Assembly (NCBI GenBank): GCA_964649515.1
Contig: CAZYPV010000005.1
Span: 8,601 to 72,600, forward strand
Origin: CALKGK01 sp964649515
Lineage (GTDB): Bacteria; Bacteroidota; Bacteroidia; Flavobacteriales_D; Sanyastnellaceae
Length of the DNA stretch: 64,000 nucleotides
Reading direction: 5' to 3'
How positions within the stretch are numbered: position 1 is the first letter of the stretch; the number at the start of each line of letters is the position of its first letter. Under the pieces are notes generated by a model that was given only the letters and a program-made list of their open reading frames with translations, was not told the DNA's origin and did not search any database. Of the stretch, positions 43,936 to 52,063 are shown in pieces. A program made the position numbers and the translations under genes.

Positions 43936-44898
43936 ATGAACTTTAAGTCTGACACGGAAGCACTAGATAGTTTAAAAGTTAAATACGCAGCGCTCACCAC
44001 CGAACTGGGCAAGGTGATCATTGGTCAAGACCAAGTGATTCGCGAGGTGATCATTAGTATTTTGGGGAACGGACACTGTTTGCTCGTAGGTGTGCCCGGA
44101 TTGGCAAAAACCTTGCTCGTGAACACCATCTCTCAAGCCTTGGGTTTGAGCTTCAACCGTATTCAGTTCACCCCCGACTTGATGCCTTCCGACATTGTAG
44201 GATCTGAAATTCTGGATGAAAACAGAAACTTTCGTTTTGTCAAAGGGCCATTGTTTTCAAACATTATCCTCGCAGATGAGATCAACCGTACTCCTCCAAA
44301 AACGCAGTCTGCCTTGCTTGAGGCGATGCAAGAAAGAGGGGTAACAGCAGGAGGTAAACGCCATCAACTCCCATCTCCTTTCTTTGTGTTGGCAACCCAA
44401 AACCCCATTGAACAAGAAGGTACTTACCCCCTACCTGAGGCTCAGCTCGACCGTTTTATGTTCAACATTTGGGTCGACTATCCAAGTTTTGCAGAAGAAG
44501 TAAGCGTTGTAAAAGCGACCACAGGTGGTGGCGGAAAAGCAGTGAATAGTATTCTTTCGGGTGAAGAGATCGAATTCTACCAACAACTCATTCGCAAAAT
44601 GCCTGTGAGCGACAATGTGGTTGAATATGCTGTTACCCTTGCTGCAAAAACTCGCCCAGGACGCGAGATGGCCCCAGAACTCGTAAATCAATTCCTCAGC
44701 TGGGGAGCTGGTCCGCGTGCCTCTCAATACCTCATCATTGGTGCTAAAGTGAATGCCGCTTTGAACGGGAAATACAGTCCGGACATCGAAGACATTCAAG
44801 CCGTGGCTACACCCATCCTTCGTCACAGAATTGTGCGCAACTACAAAGCAGAAGCGGAAGGATATACCATTGAGAAAATCATTGAATCTTTGTTCTAA
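43936..44898 (+). CDS. MoxR-family AAA+ ATPase
   Basis: A 320-residue AAA_3 ATPase. Walker A is GVPGLAKT (52-59), Walker B is ILADE (111-115), followed by EINRTPPKTQSALLEAMQE and the sensor stretch VLATQNPIEQEGTYPLPEAQ. MoxR proteins act as chaperones, usually with DUF58/VWA (Bat) proteins encoded directly downstream. Here the gene ends only five bases from a convergent gene, so no Bat partner follows. The association with the upstream SurA genes is conserved in Bacteroidota. Confidence 0.92.
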   Translation: MNFKSDTEALDSLKVKYAALTTELGKVIIGQDQVIREVIISILGNGHCLLVGVPGLAKTLLVNTISQALGLSFNRIQFTPDLMPSDIVGSEILDENRNFRFVKGPLFSNIILADEINRTPPKTQSALLEAMQERGVTAGGKRHQLPSPFFVLATQNPIEQEGTYPLPEAQLDRFMFNIWVDYPSFAEEVSVVKATTGGGGKAVNSILSGEEIEFYQQLIRKMPVSDNVVEYAVTLAAKTRPGREMAPELVNQFLSWGAGPRASQYLIIGAKVNAALNGKYSPDIEDIQAVATPILRHRIVRNYKAEAEGYTIEKIIESLF

Positions 44899-44903
44899 GC
44901 TTC

Positions 44904-45788
44904 CTATTTGATCTTTTTGAACCAAATGTTTCTTGAGCTTCCCTCATTTGAACTAGGAAGATCGATGAACAAGGAGTAAGCAAAAATCATTGCCAAGGCA
45001 AAATCCCAGAGGTGCATCACCAAACCAATAAAAAGGTGAAAACACAAGCCCACAATTAAGAAAGGCCGCTTGATCTTTTTGAACCAAATAAGCAACGGAA
45101 AGGCCGCTTGATACCCTAGCCCAACATAAGTTAGGAAAACCATTGTTTTCGGGAATTGCATGAGGAAGATTGCCGGACCAACACTCACCAATGGGCGATA
45201 TTGCAGCACGTAATGAACACTAGTGCCATTCAACCAAGTAGTGCCTTCGAACTTGTACACTGCGGCAACAAAGTACACGATGAGGAATTGCGCAATTGCA
45301 GCAATGAACGCCAAATTAGTCGCAAGCACACCCACGCCCGTTTTGGGTTCATCGCTCATGAAAATAGCAAAAGCAGCAAAGAGCATCATCAATAAAAAGC
45401 CACTGTTGAAGGCTGGAATAGCTGAATAGTACAACATCCAGGCACTTACCAGGAGCAGCACTCTTGGAACAAACTTCCCTACACCCAGAAGTGCTAAAGC
45501 GGCACTGCCAAGATGGACAGCAAACACAAGAACATTGTAAGAGCGCAAATAATTCAAGATGTAGATGATGTTCTTTACCGTACCATCGCCCTGCCTGATC
45601 ATGGGCATGAGCAATGCATCTGGACCCCACAAAACATTCACCGCCGGCAAGAGGTAAATGGCATGCCCCAAGAACCAAACGTAGATCAACTTTTGGAACA
45701 AGGCTTGATTTTTTGGCCGTATTACTCTTCCATGAAGTGCATCCAAAACCTCGTTTAGCTTATGGTGGATTGTTTTAATTGAGTTCAA
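44904..45788 (-). CDS. HTTM-domain membrane protein (SdpB-like / gamma-carboxylase-related)
   Basis: An integral membrane protein of about 294 residues with the multi-helix HTTM fold related to vitamin K-dependent gamma-carboxylase and to SdpB. Landmarks: FLGHAIYLLPAVNVLWGPDA, SAWMLYYSAIPAFNSG, IVYFVAAVYKFEGTTWLNGT and HLFIGLVMHLWDFALAMIFA. No ATG is available near the front. A TTG at 45788 overlaps the upstream stop by 14 bases; a GTG at 45830 would overlap by 56. The last residues NIWFKKIK copy an internal LIWFKKIK through a 20-base DNA repeat. It is co-transcribed with a DUF5819-like gene. Confidence 0.75.
   Translation of the reverse strand: MNSIKTIHHKLNEVLDALHGRVIRPKNQALFQKLIYVWFLGHAIYLLPAVNVLWGPDALLMPMIRQGDGTVKNIIYILNYLRSYNVLVFAVHLGSAALALLGVGKFVPRVLLLVSAWMLYYSAIPAFNSGFLLMMLFAAFAIFMSDEPKTGVGVLATNLAFIAAIAQFLIVYFVAAVYKFEGTTWLNGTSVHYVLQYRPLVSVGPAIFLMQFPKTMVFLTYVGLGYQAAFPLLIWFKKIKRPFLIVGLCFHLFIGLVMHLWDFALAMIFAYSLFIDLPSSNEGSSRNIWFKKIK
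44908..45089. repeat. 20-bp direct repeat pair inside the HTTM gene
   Basis: TTGATCTTTTTGAACCAAAT occurs at 44908-44927 and 45070-45089, 162 bases apart and in the same reading frame. It encodes IWFKKIK both internally and at the C terminus, suggesting that the present 3' end arose by a repeat-mediated event. Confidence 0.85.
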
Positions 45789-46368
45789 ACCAAGGAAAGA
45801 TATAAGTAAGCTGATCGTTGAGGGCCTCACCGCTGGGGTTCTCGGGATAAATCACTTCCAATTTAACCTGAATGGAGTCTGGACGAACTCCCGTTTTTGC
45901 TCGCTGCAATTCGCCCGCATAATAAATGAAGCTCAAGAAACCTCGGCCATTTTGTACCAAGTCGTAGCGGATGCTATCCCCTTCAAAATAGAGATCACGT
46001 TTCATGTCGGCCATCAGCATTAAGCTCATTCGATTTGCAGCATAATCCAACTTGCCGTGTTCGCTGACCTCAGGATGAGCTCCAAAAGGAATCCATGCTG
46101 TATCAAAAGCTGCCGGTGAACTTTTGAAATACACTTTTCCGTAATACAGAGGAACATCTGGGGCGAACAACTGCCAACCTTGATGAAAAAAAGGCACCAT
46201 GTATTCATTGCTTACCTGCCGAAAAGTCTCTGGGACCTCCCGATTTGGGAAGCAGTACACCAAGGTCATCACGAAATGAAACAACAAGAAAATGAACGCT
46301 GAAATGGTCAGCAAACGCATGGTTCTCTTGGACTTGGGTACAGATGTGTTTGGTGCGCTCAAAGGCAT
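45775..46368 (-). CDS. DUF5819/SdpA-like single-pass membrane protein
   Basis: A protein of 197 residues from the ATG at 46368, or 181 from the ATG at 46320 (MRLLTISAFIFLLFHFVMTL). One N-terminal membrane segment is followed by a soluble domain. The stretch FFHQGWQLFAPDVPLYYG resembles the W-x-LFAP-x-P signature of DUF5819 and SdpA-like proteins, which are encoded beside HTTM proteins. The stop overlaps the HTTM start region. A TACTTTTA box only five bases ahead of 46368 would favour the later start if used. Function unknown; by analogy it works with the HTTM protein in the inner membrane. Confidence 0.6.
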   Translation of the reverse strand: MPLSAPNTSVPKSKRTMRLLTISAFIFLLFHFVMTLVYCFPNREVPETFRQVSNEYMVPFFHQGWQLFAPDVPLYYGKVYFKSSPAAFDTAWIPFGAHPEVSEHGKLDYAANRMSLMLMADMKRDLYFEGDSIRYDLVQNGRGFLSFIYYAGELQRAKTGVRPDSIQVKLEVIYPENPSGEALNDQLTYIFPWFELN

Positions 46369-46401
46369 GGCGTTAAAAGTACGCAATTGCCGCTGAATTT
46401 C

Positions 46402-46409
46402 TATTTTTG
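46402..46409 (+). promoter_or_regulatory. -7 promoter box for fahA
   Basis: TATTTTTG matches TAnnTTTG exactly and ends 16 bases before the ATG at 46426, giving a very short leader. It supports the start at 46426 over an in-frame ATG-like start at 46387, which lies upstream of the box. Confidence 0.45.
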
Positions 46410-46425
46410 TGAAAAGCACGAAGAC

Positions 46426-47700
46426 ATGATAGCAGCCAATAATCCTCAGCTCACCTCTTGGGTTGATGTTCCTGAAAACAGTGATTTTCCCATCCAAAAC
46501 TTGCCCTTTGGGGTCTTTAGAACGAAGCAGCTCTCTCCGCGAGTGGGCGTAGCTATTGGAAGCAAAGTGCTCGACCTCAAAAGCTTATTGGTTTTGGGCT
46601 ATTTGGAGAACCTTCCTTTTGAGAAAGAAGACTTCGATACGGACAATTTGAACAAAATCATTTCGAAAGGAAAGCAGGCCACACGTGATCTTCGCGGTAG
46701 ATTGAGCAAACTGTTGAGAAGTGACGTACCCGATCTTCAGAACAAGGAACACCATGTTCAACAGTGCCTTTTAGAACAAAGCGAAGTAGAAATGATGCTC
46801 CCCGTTCAAGTGGGAGATTACACTGATTTTTACTCCTCGATAGAGCACGCCACCAACGTTGGAATCATGTTTCGAGGAAAAGAAAACGCATTGATGCCCA
46901 ATTGGAAGCACATTCCAGTGGGGTACCATGGAAGATCATCGTCCATTGTCGTTTCGGGAACCCCATTGCATCGCCCTAAAGGTCAACTCAAACCCAATGA
47001 CGATGAGCCGCCCATCTTCGGTGCTTCCCGCCTCTTGGATTTTGAATTGGAAATGGGCTTCTTCACCTATCCAGGCAAAGCCTTGGGTGAGCGCATCACT
47101 ATGGAGGAAGCTGAAGAACATATCTTCGGGGTTGTTCTTTTCAACGATTGGAGTGCTCGCGACATTCAAAAATGGGAATACGTGCCCCTCGGTCCGTTCC
47201 TTGGAAAAAACTTCGGAAGCACCGTCTCTCCGTGGGTGGTGACCTTGGACGCTCTTGAACCTTACCGTGTTGCGGGTCCGGAACAAAACCCACCCGTGCT
47301 CCCCTATCTCGAGTATCAGGGAGAGAAGAATTACGACATCGCACTTCAAGTGGCCATTCAGCCAGAAAATGAAGAAGAAACAGTGATCAGCAATTCCAAC
47401 CTCAAATACATGTATTGGAACATGTGCCAACAGCTTGTTCACCACACCGTGAACGGTTGTAACGTAAGAGGAGGAGATTTACTCGCTAGTGGAACCATAA
47501 GCGGACCTACTGAGGACAGCTACGGCTCCATGCTTGAACTCTCTTGGCGTGGTACCAAACCCTTAAAAATGAAAGGCGGTGGAGAGCGTAAGTTTATTCA
47601 AGACCATGATGAAGTGATCATGCGGGGGCATTGTGATAATGGCGAAGTTCGCATCGGGTTTGGAGAAGTTCGAGGTAAAATACTACCTTCCCTTGATTAA
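46426..47700 (+). CDS. fahA: Fumarylacetoacetase
   Basis: Last step of tyrosine and homogentisate breakdown, splitting fumarylacetoacetate into fumarate and acetoacetate. It has 424 residues from the ATG at 46426; a start at 46387 adds 13 residues overlapping the promoter box. The family opening LTSWVDVPENSDFPIQNLPF is intact. Active-site landmarks are DYTDFYSSIEHATNVG (catalytic Asp and His), LDFELEMGFF (metal-binding glutamates) and FNDWSARDIQKWEY (Asp). No other tyrosine-degradation gene is next to it, so it appears as a single gene ahead of the Rel gene. Confidence 0.95.
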   Translation: MIAANNPQLTSWVDVPENSDFPIQNLPFGVFRTKQLSPRVGVAIGSKVLDLKSLLVLGYLENLPFEKEDFDTDNLNKIISKGKQATRDLRGRLSKLLRSDVPDLQNKEHHVQQCLLEQSEVEMMLPVQVGDYTDFYSSIEHATNVGIMFRGKENALMPNWKHIPVGYHGRSSSIVVSGTPLHRPKGQLKPNDDEPPIFGASRLLDFELEMGFFTYPGKALGERITMEEAEEHIFGVVLFNDWSARDIQKWEYVPLGPFLGKNFGSTVSPWVVTLDALEPYRVAGPEQNPPVLPYLEYQGEKNYDIALQVAIQPENEEETVISNSNLKYMYWNMCQQLVHHTVNGCNVRGGDLLASGTISGPTEDSYGSMLELSWRGTKPLKMKGGGERKFIQDHDEVIMRGHCDNGEVRIGFGEVRGKILPSLD

Positions 47701-47712
47701 TTAGGAAGACCA

Positions 47713-49932
47713 TTGGAAATCGATTTGGTTCAGGAGAAAAAAGAAATTCTCCGCAGGTATCGGGGCTTGCTTCGGGCAGCCGTTCGTTCGAAATCACCAC
47801 AAGACAAGCGACGCATTCGCAAGGCCTTTGATGTAGCTTTGGAAGCGCACAAAGACATGCGCAGAAAATCAGGGGAACCTTACATCTACCACCCCATCGC
47901 CGTGGCTCGTATTTGTGCTGAAGAAATTGGCTTGGACACCACTTCGGTGGTTTGCGCTTTGTTGCACGACACCGTGGAGGACACTTACATCACCCTGGAA
48001 GACATCTCCAATCTCTTTGGAGAGAAAGAAGCCACCATTATTGATGGTTTGACTAAAATCTCAGGGGTTTTCGATCATGCTACCTCTGCCCAAGCGGAGA
48101 ACTTCAGAAAAATGCTCCTCACCTTGAGTGATGACGTGAGGGTGATTTTGATCAAAATTGCCGATCGCCTTCACAATATGCGCACCTTGGACCACATGCG
48201 TCCAGACAAGCAACTCAAGATTGCCAGCGAAACCCTATTCATGTATGCACCGCTTGCCCATCGTTTGGGATTGTACAACATGAAAACAGAATTGGAAGAC
48301 CTTTCACTGAAGTACAAAGAAGCTGAGACCTATCAAGAAATTACCTCCAAGCTTCAGAAAACCCAAGCGGTACGTACGCGTTTCATTAACAAATTCAGTT
48401 TGCCCATCAAGCAGGCTTTGGAAGCGCAAGGCATTCAGTTTGAAATCAAAGGCAGAACCAAGTCCGTTTTTTCGATTTGGAACAAGATGGTGAACAAGTA
48501 TGTGCCTTTTGAGGACATTTACGACGTTTTTGCCATTCGCATCATCATTGACGTGCCCTTGGAAATGGAAAAGAGTGAAGCTTGGAAAGTCTATTCCATT
48601 GTGACCGATTTCTATCAACCCAATCCCGACCGACTCCGAGATTGGATCTCCATGCCCAAGGCCAATGGTTACGAATCACTGCACACCACGGTGATGAGCC
48701 CTACGGGAAAATGGGTAGAAGTTCAAATCCGTAGCCGACGCATGGATGAAGTTGCAGAAAAGGGATATGCTGCTCACTGGAAATACAAATCGGGAGGCGA
48801 AACTGCCGAAAGTATTCTGGACAATTGGCTTTCTCAGATTCGTGAAGTACTGGAGAGCTCTGACGATGATGCGCTCACCTTCATTGACGACTTCAAACTG
48901 AACCTCTTCTCAGAAGAAATTTACGTCTTTACCCCCAATGGCGACCTCAAAACGCTTCCAAAAGGAGCCACTACGCTTGATTTTGCCTTCAGCATTCACA
49001 CCGCCATCGGTTCGAAATGCATCGGCGCTAAAGTGAACCACAAGTTGGTTCCATTGAGCCATGTTCTTCGCAGTGGGGATCAAGTTGAAATCCTCACCTC
49101 CAAAAAACAAAGTCCGAAAGAAGACTGGCTCGGATATGTTGCCACAGCAAGAGCAAGAACCAAGATTAAATCCTCTCTAAAGGAGGAGAAAAAGAAAGTT
49201 GCCGCCGAAGGGAAAGACATTCTTCGAAGAAAATTCAACAGCTTGGGCATTGACTTTCTTAGCGTGAACATCACCACCTTGAGCAAACATTTTAAGGTAG
49301 ATTCTGCCTTAGAACTCTACTACCGCATTGCACTCGGAAAAATTGATTTGAAAAAGCTCAAGGGCTATACCATTGAAAACGGGCGCTTGCTCTTCGATCG
49401 TATAGCGGAGAGTAAAACGAAAGAAACGCAAGAGTTCATTAGTCCGGTTCCAGGAAAGAAAGACGCTCTCCTCATTGGTGATGAAGAGCAACAGTTGGAC
49501 TACAGCTTGGCTCAATGCTGCAACCCCATTCCGGGAGACGATGTATTTGGATTTGTGACTGTTAGTGGAGGCATCAAAATTCACCGAGACAATTGTCCGA
49601 ACGCCACCCAACTCATGAGCAATTATGCCTACCGTGTTATTCGTGCAAGGTGGGCCAGCAAGGAACTGAACCAGTTCGAAGTGCAGTTGCGCTTTACCGG
49701 GATCGACGATATTGGTCTTGTGAATAGTGTGACCAACATCATTTCAGCAGACATGCACGTAAACATGAAAGCCATCAGTTTTGAAAGCAATGACGGCATC
49801 TTTTTGGGCATGGTGAAAGTATTGGTGCACGATACCGAACACCTATCATCTCTCACAGAAAAACTAGAGAACATCAATGGAGTGACCATGGTGGAACGTG
49901 TTCGTAAAGAAGATACTGAAGGAATACGTTGA
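47713..49932 (+). CDS. relA: Bifunctional (p)ppGpp synthetase/hydrolase (Rel/SpoT), TTG start
   Basis: A 739-residue stringent-response enzyme. Domain order: HD hydrolase with H60 and HDTVED (H85, D86, E89, D90) intact; synthetase with GRTKSVFSIWNKM, RLRDWISMPKANGYESLHTT and EVQIR; TGS (about 401-462, EEIYVFTPNGDLKTLPKGAT); a Cys-containing conserved region (QCCNPIPGDDVFGF); and a C-terminal ACT domain (about 655-730). The basic RLRD loop is of the bifunctional kind. The start is TTG at 47713: an in-frame stop sits just upstream and no ATG occurs before residue 49. It lies 12 bases after fahA. The rare start may limit expression. Confidence 0.94.
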   Translation: MEIDLVQEKKEILRRYRGLLRAAVRSKSPQDKRRIRKAFDVALEAHKDMRRKSGEPYIYHPIAVARICAEEIGLDTTSVVCALLHDTVEDTYITLEDISNLFGEKEATIIDGLTKISGVFDHATSAQAENFRKMLLTLSDDVRVILIKIADRLHNMRTLDHMRPDKQLKIASETLFMYAPLAHRLGLYNMKTELEDLSLKYKEAETYQEITSKLQKTQAVRTRFINKFSLPIKQALEAQGIQFEIKGRTKSVFSIWNKMVNKYVPFEDIYDVFAIRIIIDVPLEMEKSEAWKVYSIVTDFYQPNPDRLRDWISMPKANGYESLHTTVMSPTGKWVEVQIRSRRMDEVAEKGYAAHWKYKSGGETAESILDNWLSQIREVLESSDDDALTFIDDFKLNLFSEEIYVFTPNGDLKTLPKGATTLDFAFSIHTAIGSKCIGAKVNHKLVPLSHVLRSGDQVEILTSKKQSPKEDWLGYVATARARTKIKSSLKEEKKKVAAEGKDILRRKFNSLGIDFLSVNITTLSKHFKVDSALELYYRIALGKIDLKKLKGYTIENGRLLFDRIAESKTKETQEFISPVPGKKDALLIGDEEQQLDYSLAQCCNPIPGDDVFGFVTVSGGIKIHRDNCPNATQLMSNYAYRVIRARWASKELNQFEVQLRFTGIDDIGLVNSVTNIISADMHVNMKAISFESNDGIFLGMVKVLVHDTEHLSSLTEKLENINGVTMVERVRKEDTEGIR

Positions 49933-49947
49933 TCCATTAAGAATCAC

Positions 49948-49955
49948 TACCTTTG
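49948..49955 (+). promoter_or_regulatory. -7 promoter box for the fur-like operon
   Basis: TACCTTTG matches TAnnTTTG exactly, 18 bases before the ATG at 49974. A GTTG about 16 bases upstream may be a weak -33 element. Confidence 0.45.
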
Positions 49956-49973
49956 GTGCTTGCTTGATTCAGG

Positions 49974-50411
49974 ATGAAGAAGGTTGATATTCAAGAGAAA
50001 GTAAGAGATATATTCGCTGCCTATTTGGAACAGAATAAGCACCGAAAAACTCCGGAACGATTTGCCATCTTGCGCGAAATCTACGATTACGAAGGTCATT
50101 TTGACATCGAATCGTTGTATGTAAAGATGAAGAACAAAAACTACCGGGTTTCTCGCGCTACCTTATACAACACCACAGAGTTGTTGTTGGCGTGCAACCT
50201 TGTTCGGAAACATCAATTTGGAAAGAACCTCGCCCAATTTGAAAAGGCACATCAAAATCAGCAGCACGACCATATCATCCTTACCGATGGTTCGGAAGTA
50301 CTCGAGTTTTGTGATCCCCGGATCCAGCAAATTAAGGCCACACTTGAAGACATCTTCAATATCGAAATTCTCCACCATAGTTTAAATTTTTACGCTAAAA
50401 AGAAAGACTGA
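49974..50411 (+). CDS. Fur-family transcriptional regulator
   Basis: A 145-residue metal- or peroxide-responsive repressor. The winged-helix DNA-binding half spans about 5-80 (KTPERFAILREIYDYEGHFD, then RVSRATLYNTTELLLACNLV). The metal-site half contains QHDHIILTDGSEVLEF. Only two Cys are visible, one in each half, and the paired CxxC structural-zinc motifs of classic Fur are absent, so it belongs to the CxxC-free branch. Co-transcribed with a STAS-like gene and purA. Fur versus PerR versus Zur cannot be decided from sequence. Confidence 0.9.
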   Translation: MKKVDIQEKVRDIFAAYLEQNKHRKTPERFAILREIYDYEGHFDIESLYVKMKNKNYRVSRATLYNTTELLLACNLVRKHQFGKNLAQFEKAHQNQQHDHIILTDGSEVLEFCDPRIQQIKATLEDIFNIEILHHSLNFYAKKKD

Positions 50412-50755
50412 TGCTTGGCCAATTCGACATCTTCCAGCAGGGAAACTGCACCGTTTGTCGCCTCAACGATAAATACACTGGAAAGGCAATGGACCGGGAA
50501 ACCCTCCGATTGCTCGAAGAACAAATCCAACAGCAACCCATGAAGGTGGTTTTGGATTTACAAAACAAAGACAACATTCATGTAGCAGACATCCAAGCCC
50601 TCATTCGGGTGGTGAAGTGTGTGAATGAACATAAAGGCAAAATTGCCGTAGTGAGCGCAAGTCCGAAAACCATGGAATTGCTTCACTTGATTAAAATCAA
50701 TGCTGAACTCGACATCCTCGACACCTTGGATGAAGGAGTACATGCACTTAACTAA
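50411..50755 (+). CDS. Small STAS-domain-like protein
   Basis: A 114-residue protein translated from a TGATG junction with the fur-like gene. The secondary-structure rhythm and the stretch MKVVLDLQNKDNIHVADIQA fit the STAS fold of anti-sigma-factor antagonists; HKGKIAVVSASPKTMELLHL forms the second half. The usual phosphorylated Ser of SpoIIAA proteins (DSSG) is replaced by HVAD, so a partner-switch by phosphorylation looks unlikely. It ends one base into purA. Role unknown; its conserved place between Fur and PurA hints at regulation. Confidence 0.7.
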   Translation: MLGQFDIFQQGNCTVCRLNDKYTGKAMDRETLRLLEEQIQQQPMKVVLDLQNKDNIHVADIQALIRVVKCVNEHKGKIAVVSASPKTMELLHLIKINAELDILDTLDEGVHALN

Positions 50756-52041
50756 TGCAGATGAAAGTAGACGTACTACTGGGCCTCCAATGGGGCGATG
50801 AAGGAAAAGGTAAAATTGTAGATGTAATTACCCCCGATTACGACGTTATTGCGCGTTTCCAAGGAGGTCCGAACGCCGGACACACCCTTGAGTTCAATGG
50901 AATAAAGCACGTATTGCACACCATTCCTTCTGGCATCTTTCACGAAGCAAAAATCAATGTCGTTGGAAACGGAGTTGTGATTGACCCCATCATTCTAAAA
51001 AGAGAAATCGACCAGTTGATCGCCATGGGCGTGGATGTTCATAGCAAACTGCTCTTCTCACGCAAAGCCCACCTCATTCTTCCCACTCACAAGCTGCTCG
51101 ATGCCGCAAGTGAACAAGAAAAAGGAAAAAATAAAATCGGCTCTACCTTGAAAGGAATTGGACCAACTTATATGGACAAAACCGGGAGAAACGGACTCCG
51201 TATTGGTGATATTTTTGAAGACGCATTCTCCTCCAAGTACAGCAAACTAAAAGCAAAGCACGAACGAATGCTCAGTTTTTACGACTTTGAGTACGACCTC
51301 GACCCGATGGAAAAAGAGTGGTTGGAGAGCATTGAATACCTTCGTCAACTCACCGTGATTGACAGCGAGCACTATGTCAATCAAGCCATGAAAGAAGGCA
51401 AAAGGGTTTTGGCTGAAGGCGCTCAAGGCTCTTTGTTGGATATAGACTTCGGTTCATACCCCTTCGTTACCTCTTCGAATACCATTACGGCAGGTGCATG
51501 TACAGGGCTGGGTGTTGCCCCTAATCGAATAGGAGAAGTCATTGGAATCTTCAAAGCGTACTGCACACGAGTGGGATCAGGACCTTTCCCTACTGAACTG
51601 GAAGATGAAACTGGTGAAGCCATTCGTGCTGCCGGACATGAATTTGGTGCAACTACTGGCCGACCGCGTCGTTGTGGTTGGATTGACCTTCCTGCATTGA
51701 AATATGCCATCATGATCAATGGGGTGACTCAATTGACCATGACCAAAGCCGATGTCCTTTCAGACTTTGACACCATCCATGTGTGTACCCATTACAAGTA
51801 CAAAGGGGAATTGATCGACTACTTGCCTTACGATATTGATGCGTCTTTGGTAGAGCCCGTGTATGAAGCCTTGCCCGGTTGGAGTGAAGACCTCACCGGA
51901 CTCAAAAGCATGGAAGAGCTGCCAAAATCTCTTGTGGATTATATCCTCTATTTGGAGAAGGAATTGGAAACTCCCATCAGCATCGTGAGCGTTGGTCCGG
52001 ACAGAACACAAACCATCCCGCGCAAACACGCAATGGCATGA
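50755..52041 (+). CDS. purA: Adenylosuccinate synthetase
   Basis: GTP-dependent conversion of IMP and aspartate to adenylosuccinate, first step of AMP synthesis from IMP. At 428 residues it is full length. GTP and IMP sites: LGLQWGDEGKGKIVD (8-22) with the catalytic Asp, GGPNAGHTLEF with the catalytic His, GSTLKGIGPTYMDK, and late TGRPRRCGWIDLPALKYA. Start ATG overlaps the previous TAA by one base; a second ATG two codons later is also possible. Translationally tied to the fur and STAS genes. Confidence 0.96.
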   Translation: MQMKVDVLLGLQWGDEGKGKIVDVITPDYDVIARFQGGPNAGHTLEFNGIKHVLHTIPSGIFHEAKINVVGNGVVIDPIILKREIDQLIAMGVDVHSKLLFSRKAHLILPTHKLLDAASEQEKGKNKIGSTLKGIGPTYMDKTGRNGLRIGDIFEDAFSSKYSKLKAKHERMLSFYDFEYDLDPMEKEWLESIEYLRQLTVIDSEHYVNQAMKEGKRVLAEGAQGSLLDIDFGSYPFVTSSNTITAGACTGLGVAPNRIGEVIGIFKAYCTRVGSGPFPTELEDETGEAIRAAGHEFGATTGRPRRCGWIDLPALKYAIMINGVTQLTMTKADVLSDFDTIHVCTHYKYKGELIDYLPYDIDASLVEPVYEALPGWSEDLTGLKSMEELPKSLVDYILYLEKELETPISIVSVGPDRTQTIPRKHAMA

Positions 52042-52052
52042 TCCTTTCATGC
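52036..52052 (+). other. Small hairpin over the purA stop codon
   Basis: GCATGA-TCCTT-TCATGC makes a six-base-pair stem that includes the stop codon of purA. No T-run follows, so it is not a convincing terminator. It could affect coupling to the OstA-like gene, or be chance. Confidence 0.25.
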
Positions 52053-52063
52053 GTTAAAGCAGC

